Assembly: GCA_028689015.1 (NCBI GenBank) | Contig: JAQTXC010000012.1 | Span: forward strand, 1,360-63,197 | Source: Dechloromonas sp. | Lineage (GTDB): Bacteria; Pseudomonadota; Gammaproteobacteria; Burkholderiales; Rhodocyclaceae | DNA length: 61,838 nucleotides | Direction of reading: 5' to 3' | Shown: piece by piece, positions 35,790 through 43,840 of the stretch | Layout: each line of letters begins with the position of its first letter | Position numbering within the stretch: position 1 is the stretch's first letter | Made by a program: the position numbers and the translations under genes | Notes under the pieces: model-generated | Database searches by the model: none | What the model was told of the DNA's origin: nothing | What the model saw: the letters and a program-made list of their open reading frames with translations, nothing else

Positions 35790-36355
35790 TGGCGACAGCC
35801 CATGAAATACCCCAGGATGCGCCAGGCTTGGCGCTGGCCACGCAAGGTAAAACCCGCCTTCTCGATGCCGCGGCGCGACGCTTTATTCTGCTGCAGGCAA
35901 TAGATCCAGACTTCCGGGGCCTTGTTTAGCAATTGTTGCTGGAGTAAGGCCAGGATGTGCGGGTAGATACCCAGGCCGCGTGCCGTTGGTGCTGTCCAGC
36001 AGTCGTAGATCAGGGTGCTGTGCTGACGCAGCGGCCAGTGCCCACAGTGACCTAACTCGTAGTCGGCAGTGAGTTCCTGCGTTCTGGTGCCAGTCCATGA
36101 GAGGTGGACCAGCGTGTTGTGGCGAAGTGCCGCGCACACTTGGTCTCCCGCCTGGTAGCGCTCCTGATAGAGTGAAATTTGATGCGGAGCCTCTGCTGAG
36201 GTAGCAAGCAATTCGAGCAAGCGATCGAGGTTTGGTTGCTCTATGCTCAGATCGCTGCGTGTTGCGAGCGCTGGTTTGACCTGATTGGAAAAAAACAGGA
36301 CGCAGGGACGGGAGAGAAGCCGATTCCGGAAAAAGTTGAGCAATCGTCCTGACAA
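35786..36355 (-). CDS. GNAT-family N-acetyltransferase-like protein
   Basis: 189 residues from a TTG start 2 bases after the stop of the upstream polymerase gene. The fold signature is in the C-terminal half: TAPTARGLGIYPHILALLQQQ (an acetyl-CoA loop with R-G-L-G-I) and CLQQNKASRRGIEKAGFTLRG, the typical N-x2-S-x3-x-E-K-x-G-F acetyltransferase ending. Substrate unknown, most likely a sugar amine of the repeat or a sugar precursor. Confidence 0.75.
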   Translation of the reverse strand: MSGRLLNFFRNRLLSRPCVLFFSNQVKPALATRSDLSIEQPNLDRLLELLATSAEAPHQISLYQERYQAGDQVCAALRHNTLVHLSWTGTRTQELTADYELGHCGHWPLRQHSTLIYDCWTAPTARGLGIYPHILALLQQQLLNKAPEVWIYCLQQNKASRRGIEKAGFTLRGQRQAWRILGYFMGCRQ

Positions 36356-36357
36356 GA

Positions 36358-37953
36358 TCAGGTTTCGCGTTTCAATGCGGCCCGAAGGGGCCGGTTTTTC
36401 GGAGATTGCTGCGCGGCGATGTGCTGACGTTGGCTCAAATTGTCTTGGCGCTGCAACAGGTGGTAGGCCGCCAGCAACAGACCAAGCAGCACCCAGAGTG
36501 TGGTTTCCGTGAATGGCGCGGTGTGGTTCACCTGGTTGTGAATGGTCCAGCCAATCAGGCTGGCGAACAGCCCGAAACCCAACGCGGCCACCTCGTCCTG
36601 ACCACGCATCGCGACGCGATACGCCAGCAGCAGGGCTAGCACCAGAATCAGCAGGAATAGTGCGCTGGAGGGGATGCCGGTTTCGGCCGCCATCAGCAGG
36701 AAGGTGTTGTGTACCGGTTGGTCGTAATAAGAAGAAATGCGCAGGTCAGTGCGATCGAAGCGACGCATTTCACCGGTGTAGTTAGCGAGGCCAACCCCTT
36801 GCAATGGATGCGCATTGATTGTCTCCAGAGCCACTTCCATCAATGGAACCCGAACCAGCGCCGCGCCTGCATCACCTGCAGTTAGCCGGGTACGGAAGGT
36901 GTTGGAGGCGGCAAACAAGGTCGCGAACAGGATGGAGACGACGATGACCAGCGAGAAAAGTACGACGATGGGGCTTTTTTTCTGTTTGCGATACCACAAC
37001 ATGATACTGATGAAGCCACCAATCAGAAGTCCCATCCAGGCCCCGCGCGAGCCACTGCTGACCACAGCAAAAATGGCCAGGAAAAAAGCAATGCCGAGAT
37101 AAACACGGCGAGTCGCATGTTTCTCAATAACCAACTGGAAACCCACCCAGGGAATGATCAGGTCCAGGTACATGGCCATGTTGTTTGGGTGGCCGAGCGT
37201 ACCGGCGACTCGGTAGATGGTGCCTAGGTCGGCCACACTTTTCAGAGAAGTGGATCGCCCCAGATTTGCTTCCGTAAAAATGACGCCGAGGAATAGCTGC
37301 TCCATGACAATTAATCCTTGAGTCAACAGAATGGCGGCAAAGGCGTAGCCAGTCAGGCGCAGGCTGTGCGGGTCGCGGATATAGTTGGCAATGAAAAAAG
37401 CAATCAGATAACACTTCAGCTGGCTGTAAATCATGCTGAAACTGTAGAAGTTATCGCGGGCGATGAATAAAGAAGAATAAATATTGATGAACAGTAACAA
37501 GCCCATGGGGATGAGCCAGGCGCGAGGAAAGCGCAGACTGATCGGGTTGGTTTTGATCCACAACTGGTAAAGCCAGCCAATGGCTAAGAAAGATATGCCA
37601 ATGTCGAATAGGTCAATCGGGAAGCCATTGGACATTACCGAATAGAGGGTGTTTTCACGGAATCCCGGTGTGATACTGTAATAAAGTGGCAAGGTCGGGA
37701 TTGCTGCGAACAAGATCGATTCCCGGGTCTTGTTAGTCAGAAGCATGACTAAAATCAGCACCGAACCGGCAAATCCCGCGAAAAGGATGAAAGTGACCCA
37801 TTTGGTCGGTAAGCGACCAAACATGAGTACCAGAAATACACCGATACCCAAACCAATGATCAGCGGCAGGAAGCCTTCCAGGCGAGGCAGCAGCGTATTG
37901 GCCAGATAGTCGCCAATAGTGCGACCGTCCTGGCGCACGTCTATTTCAGACAT
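36358..37953 (-). CDS. O-antigen ligase/polymerase-like membrane protein (Wzy-type)
   Basis: 531 residues from ATG 37953, which overlaps the upstream stop by 8 bases. About 12 membrane segments, with the large periplasmic loop and Wzy_C-type signature near VPLMEVALETINAHPLQGVG and YYDQPVHNTFLLMAAETG. The motif with HPLxGxG and PHN-like VHNTFL is that of WaaL/Wzy proteins. In this locus it is the best candidate for the periplasmic polymerase of the repeat units. Ligase and polymerase cannot be separated by sequence alone. Confidence 0.87.
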   Translation of the reverse strand: MSEIDVRQDGRTIGDYLANTLLPRLEGFLPLIIGLGIGVFLVLMFGRLPTKWVTFILFAGFAGSVLILVMLLTNKTRESILFAAIPTLPLYYSITPGFRENTLYSVMSNGFPIDLFDIGISFLAIGWLYQLWIKTNPISLRFPRAWLIPMGLLLFINIYSSLFIARDNFYSFSMIYSQLKCYLIAFFIANYIRDPHSLRLTGYAFAAILLTQGLIVMEQLFLGVIFTEANLGRSTSLKSVADLGTIYRVAGTLGHPNNMAMYLDLIIPWVGFQLVIEKHATRRVYLGIAFFLAIFAVVSSGSRGAWMGLLIGGFISIMLWYRKQKKSPIVVLFSLVIVVSILFATLFAASNTFRTRLTAGDAGAALVRVPLMEVALETINAHPLQGVGLANYTGEMRRFDRTDLRISSYYDQPVHNTFLLMAAETGIPSSALFLLILVLALLLAYRVAMRGQDEVAALGFGLFASLIGWTIHNQVNHTAPFTETTLWVLLGLLLAAYHLLQRQDNLSQRQHIAAQQSPKNRPLRAALKRET

Positions 37954-38722
37954 ACCGCAATAACCACTTGGGCAGTGGGTATTGGCGGAAATTAAGCACT
38001 GTGCCGATAATTGGAATGCCCAGCGAGTCCAAGTCGGCAACCAGGGCTTTTAGTGCGGGGTAGCGCGTAGCACCACTTTTTAGGACGAGTACTGCACCAT
38101 CGCAGGCCTTGGCAATCGAATAAGTTTCTGGCGTGGTGAAGAATGGCGGTGCATCAACCAGGATCCAGTCAAAGTGGGTCTGGGCGTCGGTCATGAATTC
38201 GTAGAGCCAGCCCGAAGCGATTGAAACCGCGTGTTTGTCCTTGCTCCGAATGGCGACCGTGGTTAACGTCGAATCACCTTGGTAATAGGTGCTGTCTGCG
38301 CTGATCTCTTGACCAATATAGAGGGTAGAGTCAGCGTTAGCCATCTGGGCGGCAGTAAGATCAGGATTGAAATTGACGTACAAAACCCGTTGCTGATAGC
38401 CCTCGGTGGCTAGGTGGTGGGCTACTAGATAGCAGATGGTGCTCACGCCAGGGCCATGCTGAACCCCGGAAAAAACAATATGATGGGGCGCTTCGGCATC
38501 ACCAACCAGTGGCCTGAGGTGAAAAACGATTTTTTGTACTTCAAGCGACCAGCGATTGGGAATGCCGGTCAACGGCGGCGCTCGTTTCAGTGGCCGGTGC
38601 GGGTTAGGATGAACGCCTTTCGCTTCTGGACTGCCTTCTTCGGCGCTCTGCTCAAATGAGCTATCAGACGGCGGCGTATCTGACGCTGGACGGCGATAAA
38701 GGACGTCGAACCATTGACTCAT
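37946..38722 (-). CDS. CpsD/BY-kinase-like ATPase with degenerate ATP-binding motifs
   Basis: 258 residues. The fold matches the cytoplasmic half of Wzc/CapB tyrosine kinases (VQKIVFHLRPLV, FSGVQHGPGVSTICYLVAHHLA, WILVDAPPF, DGAVLVLKSG). However Walker A reads GPGVST in place of GEGKST, the A' motif reads LYVNFNPDL in place of an IDxDxR pattern, and the C-terminal tyrosine cluster is reduced to two scattered Tyr. Only Walker B looks intact. It may be a pseudokinase that still gates chain length through contact with the adjacent membrane protein. Overlap with the flanking genes (ATGA upstream, 8 bases downstream) shows tight coupling. Confidence 0.82.
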   Translation of the reverse strand: MSQWFDVLYRRPASDTPPSDSSFEQSAEEGSPEAKGVHPNPHRPLKRAPPLTGIPNRWSLEVQKIVFHLRPLVGDAEAPHHIVFSGVQHGPGVSTICYLVAHHLATEGYQQRVLYVNFNPDLTAAQMANADSTLYIGQEISADSTYYQGDSTLTTVAIRSKDKHAVSIASGWLYEFMTDAQTHFDWILVDAPPFFTTPETYSIAKACDGAVLVLKSGATRYPALKALVADLDSLGIPIIGTVLNFRQYPLPKWLLRYV

Positions 38723-40188
38723 GATGGGGTAGCCTCGGTGGTGCGGCGCCGGAATCGGGTACGCAAATTGGTCGATTCTTGCGGCTGAATGGCATCAAAT
38801 GTTCCCAGTACTCGTAAATTGCTGTGTATCGCAATGTCAGTGGGAGTCCATAGACGCTGCTCCATGGCATAGGAAATCGCAGTCAGGGCCAGGGCCAGCA
38901 TCAGGCCGACGACGAGAGCGACAACCATGATGACGCCCTTTTTTGGGAACCAGGGGGACTGTGGAACCTGCGGTTGTTTTGAAACCACTATATTGGCGAA
39001 TTCAGCCTTGTCTTTGGCATCATTGATTCGCGCCTCTTCCATCTTTGCGCTGTAAAGCAAGAAATTGTCCTTGGCGATTTTTTGCTGCAGGGACAGTTTT
39101 TCCAGCAGTGTTGTGTTGCCGCTGAGGTTTAGACCTGCCCGCTGAATTTCTAGAATCTTGTTGTCGGCATCAGTAATGGCTCGTTTTAGCGAAGCTGCCT
39201 GAACATCCAGGTCCTGAATGATCTGGATCATGCTGCGCTGGATTTGAGCTTTCATCGATGAAAACTGGGTCTCGGCATCCTTGACTTGTTTTGAATTGGG
39301 CTGAAAATCGTTGTGGGCACGTTGGCGGTTGATATGCAATTGGGCCAAGCTCTTTTCCATCTCGATTAGGGCCGGGTAGCTGGCGATGGTTTCTGAGGGC
39401 AGACCCGATAAGGGAGAGTTGGGGCTAGACTGAGCACGCTCCATGGCATTTTTGAAGCTATTAATGCGCGCCAAAATGGCAGAAACCTGTGCGGCGACTT
39501 GCAGTTTGTTGAGTTCGAGGTCCCGAACCAAGGTCAGGCCGGTATCCTTCTGGATGCCGGAGTCGACAATATCCATGGCCCGTCCCGCTTCAACCAGTTG
39601 CCCCGTCGCGTCATCATATTGCTGCCGGAAAAATTCGGTCTGCTGGGTAAAAAATTGCAAGCGGCCAGCAGTGGCTTGGTTGATCCGGATGTGATGGCGG
39701 ATGTAGGCGGCCGCAAGGGTATGAAGCTGGGCAGCAATGCCTTCTGGATTGCGTCCGCGCATGGTGATGTTGATCAAGCTAGAGAGGGTTAGCGGTTCTG
39801 CCTTGATGCTGCCTTTCAGGATGGCAATTTCTCTAAGAATGGCGTCTTCGTCGTTGGCATCTGCCAATTTGTGCGTGAGGACCACATCGCGTAGAACCTC
39901 AGGAGCGGTGAGCATGAAGATGGCGGTGTTCAGCGTCTTTTCAGACACTTCGTTGAGAACGTTCATGCGTGAACTGTCTTCGTCAAACACCAGCGGCTTG
40001 GCATTAAAAGGTTTAACCAGAAGTTGCATGTCTGCTTCGTAAACCGGGGGGCTCAGGAAACTGAGCAAAAGAGCGCCAACCAAGATGCCGAAAAAAGTAA
40101 ATAGGAAGACCTGCTTCTTGATGAAGAAGATGCTCGCCAGATCCCGCGCGGTCTGTTGCTGTGTTGGCCGATTTTCGCTCACGTTCAC
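38719..40188 (-). CDS. Wzz/GumC-type polysaccharide chain-length determinant
   Basis: 489 residues with one N-terminal membrane helix (about 27-47), a large coiled-coil-rich periplasmic domain, and a second helix (about 425-447) preceded by PQVPQSPWFPKKG, the Pro-rich motif of polysaccharide copolymerases. The cytoplasmic tail is short and has no kinase domain, which is encoded by the next gene. It sets polymer length and bridges the polymerase to the Wza exporter. Stop and next start overlap as ATGA. Confidence 0.92.
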   Translation of the reverse strand: MNVSENRPTQQQTARDLASIFFIKKQVFLFTFFGILVGALLLSFLSPPVYEADMQLLVKPFNAKPLVFDEDSSRMNVLNEVSEKTLNTAIFMLTAPEVLRDVVLTHKLADANDEDAILREIAILKGSIKAEPLTLSSLINITMRGRNPEGIAAQLHTLAAAYIRHHIRINQATAGRLQFFTQQTEFFRQQYDDATGQLVEAGRAMDIVDSGIQKDTGLTLVRDLELNKLQVAAQVSAILARINSFKNAMERAQSSPNSPLSGLPSETIASYPALIEMEKSLAQLHINRQRAHNDFQPNSKQVKDAETQFSSMKAQIQRSMIQIIQDLDVQAASLKRAITDADNKILEIQRAGLNLSGNTTLLEKLSLQQKIAKDNFLLYSAKMEEARINDAKDKAEFANIVVSKQPQVPQSPWFPKKGVIMVVALVVGLMLALALTAISYAMEQRLWTPTDIAIHSNLRVLGTFDAIQPQESTNLRTRFRRRTTEATPS

Positions 40189-40220
40189 AAAATTCCCCTT
40201 TTTTTGTAGTTTTGTATTGG

Positions 40221-41285
40221 TTAGTAAAGGCGAATGTCTGGCAAAACGTTCTGCTGCAGGCCATAGGTGAAACCCAGATTGACGGGAATCATCGAGCGAA
40301 TGAAGTTGCCGACCAGTGCCGCTTCGCTAAGCCGCGTATTGGGGACGAAAACAACATCTGACTGACGTAACAGGGTGTCCTTGCCGATATTTCCGGTGTC
40401 CATGATGTTGGCAATGTCGATCAGGCGTCCAACTGCCTGATGTTCTTCATTGCGGGTAATCAGCAGCGTGCTGGCTGCTTGACTGGCCGGCGTGAAGCCC
40501 CCCGCCATGGCGATGGCCTGAGTAACGGTTGTCGGGCCACGCAACTCAAAGAAGCCTGGGCGCAATACGGCACCATAAACGTAAACAATATTGCCCTTGG
40601 CGTTGAGAAGGACGCTGGATGTCTGAATGCCGGGGACGACGCGGCCGTAGGCGGCTTCGATTTCACGTTCGGCCTGATCGATCGTTTTGCCGGCGACTAA
40701 AATCGGTTTGATTAAGGGGAGCGTGATGCGGCCGTCGGGGCCAACGAGCGACAAACGGCTTTGGCCGCGAGCCGCCGTCTTGATGGCATCCTTGAGGTCG
40801 CGGATGCGCTGGCCGTAGCGAATCAGGGTGACGGTCGACTTGGGATTGCGCAGTAATTGGCTATACGCACCATCTACCCGCTTGGCGAGTTCAGTCGGGG
40901 TCAGGCCGAACGCATCAAGGTCGCCAATGAATGGGACGGTGACGCGGCCGTCGGGGCGTACATCCAGCGTACGGTCGAATTGCGGGGCATCGAAAAACTC
41001 AACGCGGATTTGGTCGCCAATGGCCAGACGGTAGTCATTCTGCAGTTCGACCGCCGTGTGATAGATGATTTCGAGTTCGTCACCGGGCGAGAGCAGATAG
41101 TCACGACCGAGGTAATTGACCTCATCCTTGTAGGTTTGCTTGCCATTCGGAATGTCGGCCGGTGGGTGTGCCACGTAGCCGACGCACGCGCTGAGCAAGG
41201 CGGCGAGACCGCAGCCTATCAGGGCACGGGTCCAGCGGCTGAATTTTTGGCCTTGATGGGCCTGAAGCGAATCCGGCTCGTTCAC
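40221..41285 (-). CDS. Wza-type outer-membrane polysaccharide export lipoprotein
   Basis: 354 residues from GTG 41285 (AGGGA upstream). Lipoprotein signal with lipobox LLSAC (Cys about 34). Poly_export domain (about 80-165, YRLAIGDQIRVEFFDAPQFDR and VRPDGRVTVPFIGDLDAFGLT) and SLBB domains (YVYGAVLRPGFFELRGPTTV). It would form the outer-membrane channel for the polymer. First gene of the minus-strand export operon wza-wzc-type-kinase-like-wzy. Confidence 0.93.
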   Translation of the reverse strand: MNEPDSLQAHQGQKFSRWTRALIGCGLAALLSACVGYVAHPPADIPNGKQTYKDEVNYLGRDYLLSPGDELEIIYHTAVELQNDYRLAIGDQIRVEFFDAPQFDRTLDVRPDGRVTVPFIGDLDAFGLTPTELAKRVDGAYSQLLRNPKSTVTLIRYGQRIRDLKDAIKTAARGQSRLSLVGPDGRITLPLIKPILVAGKTIDQAEREIEAAYGRVVPGIQTSSVLLNAKGNIVYVYGAVLRPGFFELRGPTTVTQAIAMAGGFTPASQAASTLLITRNEEHQAVGRLIDIANIMDTGNIGKDTLLRQSDVVFVPNTRLSEAALVGNFIRSMIPVNLGFTYGLQQNVLPDIRLY

Positions 41286-41315
41286 GCGATTTCCCTGGTA
41301 TCTGATCTTGATTTA

Positions 41316-41343
41316 TTTATATGTAATAACTGCTTGATGTGAC
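41316..41343 (-). promoter_or_regulatory. Weak candidate promoter of the export operon
   Basis: On the minus strand GTCACA (41343-41338) and TATAAA (41321-41316) are 16 bases apart in the AT-rich gap before the wza-like gene. The spacing is short and the -35 box is only partly like the consensus. Confidence 0.25.
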
Positions 41344-41393
41344 TTGTGAAAATCCATTAGGAGGGCAAGTTATCACATTGATTATTGGCCTGT

Positions 41394-42170
41394 CTATATT
41401 ATCGGTCGGGCGCGGTTTTTCTTGAGTAAATGCCAGCGAAGCAGGCGGATAAAAAAGAGCGGGTTGCCAATGATGTAGCGTCGCCAGGTGTAACGCGGCT
41501 GTACGGTCAGACGATAGAGCCATTCGAGACCGTTGTCGGTCATCCAGCGTGGACCGCGCCGGATATGGCCGGTGGCAATACGGGCGGCGCCGCCAAAGGT
41601 CAGGCGAACTGCGGGTTGGAGGTGCTGACGATTGGCGTGCAGCCATTTTTCCTGGATCGGCATGCTCATGCCGACCATGAGTACTTTGGCACCACTCTGG
41701 TTGATTCGTTCAATCACCTGATCATTTTCTGGTCCGTTGCGGTCGAAAAAACCATGGTGCCGGCCGGCAAACATGAGGCCGGGGTGATCGGCAACGATTT
41801 TTTTCTCGAATGCGGCGCCGACTTCGTCGGTGTCACCCAGCCAAAATACCGGCCACTGCTTGGTGACGCACAGGGCCAACATGTCGTCCATCCAGTCGGC
41901 AACAGTCAGGCGTTCGCCGAGTGACCAATTCATCAATCGGGCAGCAAGCAGAATGCCGGCGCCATCAACAAAAACCTGGTCGGCTTCGTTGAGGATGGTG
42001 CGAAACTCGTCGTCTTCCCAAGCCAGGTTGGCAGCATGGATGTTGATGTTGAGGATATTGCCGCCTTCGCCACTTTCGGCCGCCTGGCAAATTTGCGACA
42101 GCAGGTCGGCGCGAAAGACGCGGTGGACGCGTACGCCCTGGATATCGACACTGGGCAAGGTGGATTTCAT
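41394..42170 (-). CDS. WecG/TagA/CpsF (GT26) family glycosyltransferase
   Basis: 258 residues. Family hallmarks: NILNINIHAANLAWEDDEF (Asn/His-rich loop), EADQVFVDGAGILLAARLM with the catalytic-type Asp in VDGAG, and RLTFGGAARIATGHIRRGP. GT26 enzymes add ManNAc, ManNAcA or glucose to a polyprenyl-linked acceptor, often as the second sugar. It precedes the wza-like gene by 108 bases on the same strand, so it could share the promoter or be read separately. Confidence 0.9.
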   Translation of the reverse strand: MKSTLPSVDIQGVRVHRVFRADLLSQICQAAESGEGGNILNINIHAANLAWEDDEFRTILNEADQVFVDGAGILLAARLMNWSLGERLTVADWMDDMLALCVTKQWPVFWLGDTDEVGAAFEKKIVADHPGLMFAGRHHGFFDRNGPENDQVIERINQSGAKVLMVGMSMPIQEKWLHANRQHLQPAVRLTFGGAARIATGHIRRGPRWMTDNGLEWLYRLTVQPRYTWRRYIIGNPLFFIRLLRWHLLKKNRARPII

Positions 42171-42197
42171 CGTGGGCTCGTCGGGGTCAGGAAATGG

Positions 42198-43295
42198 TCA
42201 GGAAATGGCCAGCATGCGGTCGAGCGCCAGGCGGGCAAACTTCACTTCGTGCTCGGGCACCTTGATCTGGTTGACGACCTTGCCGTCGACTAGGTTTTCC
42301 AGCGTCCAGGCCAGGTGCTGCGGGTCGATGCGCTGCATCGTCGAGCACATGCAGATGGTGGTCGCCATGAACTGGACGATCTTGTCCTGCGGCAGAACCT
42401 CTTTCGCCAGGCGGTCAACCAGGTTGAGTTCGGTGCCGACCAGCCAGCGCGTGCCGGCCGGCGCTTCCTTGATCGTCTTGACGATGTGCTCGGTCGAGCC
42501 GACGTAATCGGACGCGGCGCAGACTTCGAAATTGCACTCGGGGTGAGCGATTACTTTGCCTTCCGGATACTTGGCGCGGAAGGCATCAATGTGTGCTTTC
42601 TGGAACATCTGGTGCACCGAACAGTGCCCTTTCCAGAGCAGGATTTTTGCCTTTTTGATCTGGTCGACCGTGAGACCGCCCATTTCCAGGTCTGGGTCCC
42701 AGACGACCATCTCGTCCATCGGGAAACCCATCTGGTGGCCGGTCCATCGGCCAAGGTGCTGGTCGGGGAAGAAAAGTACCTTGGGTCGCTGGGCGAAGGC
42801 CCACTGGGCAATCGTGCCGGCGTTGGATGATGTGCACACGATGCCGCCGTGTTCGCCGCAGAAGGCTTTCAGATCGGCTGCCGAGTTGATGTAGGTGACC
42901 GGTGTGACTTCGGACTCGGCGTCGAGCACACTGTTCAGCTCACGCCAGCAGCGCTCGACCTTGGCCAGGTTGGCCATGTCGGCCATCGAACAGCCGGCCG
43001 CAAGATCGGGCAGGATGGCGATTTGGTTCGGCGCGGTCATGATGTCGGCGACTTCGGCCATGAAATGCACGCCGCAGAAGATGACGTATTCGGAATCGGT
43101 CTGCGCGGCCAGCTTGGACAGTTTCAACGAATCGCCGGTCAGGTCAGCGTGTTGATAGACGTCGGCGCGCTGGTAGTGGTGGCCGAGGATGACGGCGCGT
43201 TTGCCGAGCTTGGCGCGGGCGGCCCGGATGCGCTCCTGGCAGCTGTCGTCGGAGAGGTTGTTGAAACGATCGAAGGAGATGGTCGTTGTTTGCAT
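42198..43295 (-). CDS. nadA: Quinolinate synthase
   Basis: 365 residues from MQTTTISFDRFNNLSDD (GGAAA 6 bases upstream); an alternative start lies 9 codons earlier. It condenses iminoaspartate with dihydroxyacetone phosphate to quinolinate for NAD synthesis. Seen are AVILGHHYQRADVYQHADLTGDSL, FCGVHFMAEVADI, VCTSSNAGT and the [4Fe-4S] cysteines (Cys in FCGVH, the Cys of GIVCTSSN and MCSTMQ near the C-terminus). Marks the right border of the exopolysaccharide locus. Confidence 0.96.
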   Translation of the reverse strand: MQTTTISFDRFNNLSDDSCQERIRAARAKLGKRAVILGHHYQRADVYQHADLTGDSLKLSKLAAQTDSEYVIFCGVHFMAEVADIMTAPNQIAILPDLAAGCSMADMANLAKVERCWRELNSVLDAESEVTPVTYINSAADLKAFCGEHGGIVCTSSNAGTIAQWAFAQRPKVLFFPDQHLGRWTGHQMGFPMDEMVVWDPDLEMGGLTVDQIKKAKILLWKGHCSVHQMFQKAHIDAFRAKYPEGKVIAHPECNFEVCAASDYVGSTEHIVKTIKEAPAGTRWLVGTELNLVDRLAKEVLPQDKIVQFMATTICMCSTMQRIDPQHLAWTLENLVDGKVVNQIKVPEHEVKFARLALDRMLAIS

Positions 43296-43340
43296 GCTGT
43301 TTCCGGTAAATTGCGCGGTCAACGCGCCAAAAAATCGAAT

Positions 43341-43796
43341 TTATCCCTGCGTCCAGGGTAGGCCGGTTTTTCGCCAGCCGCCGACGGTGTTGCGGTGACT
43401 GCTGGCATCCTTGTCGCCCTCGAAGCCTTCAAGAATGTTGTAGCACTGGTTGTAGCCAGCCTCGCTAGCCAAGGTGGCGGCGCCAATCGAGCGGGCGCCG
43501 CTGCGGCAAAGGAAAAGGACCAGGGCTTCGCGGTCAACCTGTCGAGTCAGTTCGGCTAGAAAGTGTGGGTTACGGGCGCCGCCCGGGTAGAGGTTCCACT
43601 CGATCTCGACCGCGCCGGGGACGCGGCCGACCCAGTCCAGTTCGGCTCGGGTGCGGACGTCGACCAATTTGGCACCTGGCGCCAGGTGTAGCAAGTCATG
43701 TGCTTCCTGGGGTGTGACTTCACCCTGGTAGGAGCGGCCCAGTGCCTGACCACGTTCGGCGGCTGTGCTCAGGATGTCTCTTAACTTTCCCATCAT
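43341..43796 (-). CDS. Rhodanese-like domain protein
   Basis: 151 residues, a single rhodanese domain with AKLVDVRTRAELDWVGRVPGA and the active-site loop CRSGAR (six residues, as in single-domain sulfurtransferases). Catalytic Cys is present. It ends 45 bases upstream of nadA on the same strand, so it may be cotranscribed and perhaps supports sulfur or Fe-S handling; this is inference. Confidence 0.88.
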   Translation of the reverse strand: MMGKLRDILSTAAERGQALGRSYQGEVTPQEAHDLLHLAPGAKLVDVRTRAELDWVGRVPGAVEIEWNLYPGGARNPHFLAELTRQVDREALVLFLCRSGARSIGAATLASEAGYNQCYNILEGFEGDKDASSHRNTVGGWRKTGLPWTQG

Positions 43797-43840
43797 CGTC
43801 GGCTGTTAAAATGGCAGGCCAATAGTATAGGGCACAGACG

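Noticed and set aside
12805..42170. Exosortase or PEP-CTERM gene in the exopolysaccharide locus
   Set aside because: Read all plausible genes for the multi-helix exosortase pattern and for C-terminal PEP-x-helix-Arg cluster endings; none fits. The only multi-helix proteins without sugar-transferase motifs are Wzx- and Wzy-like.
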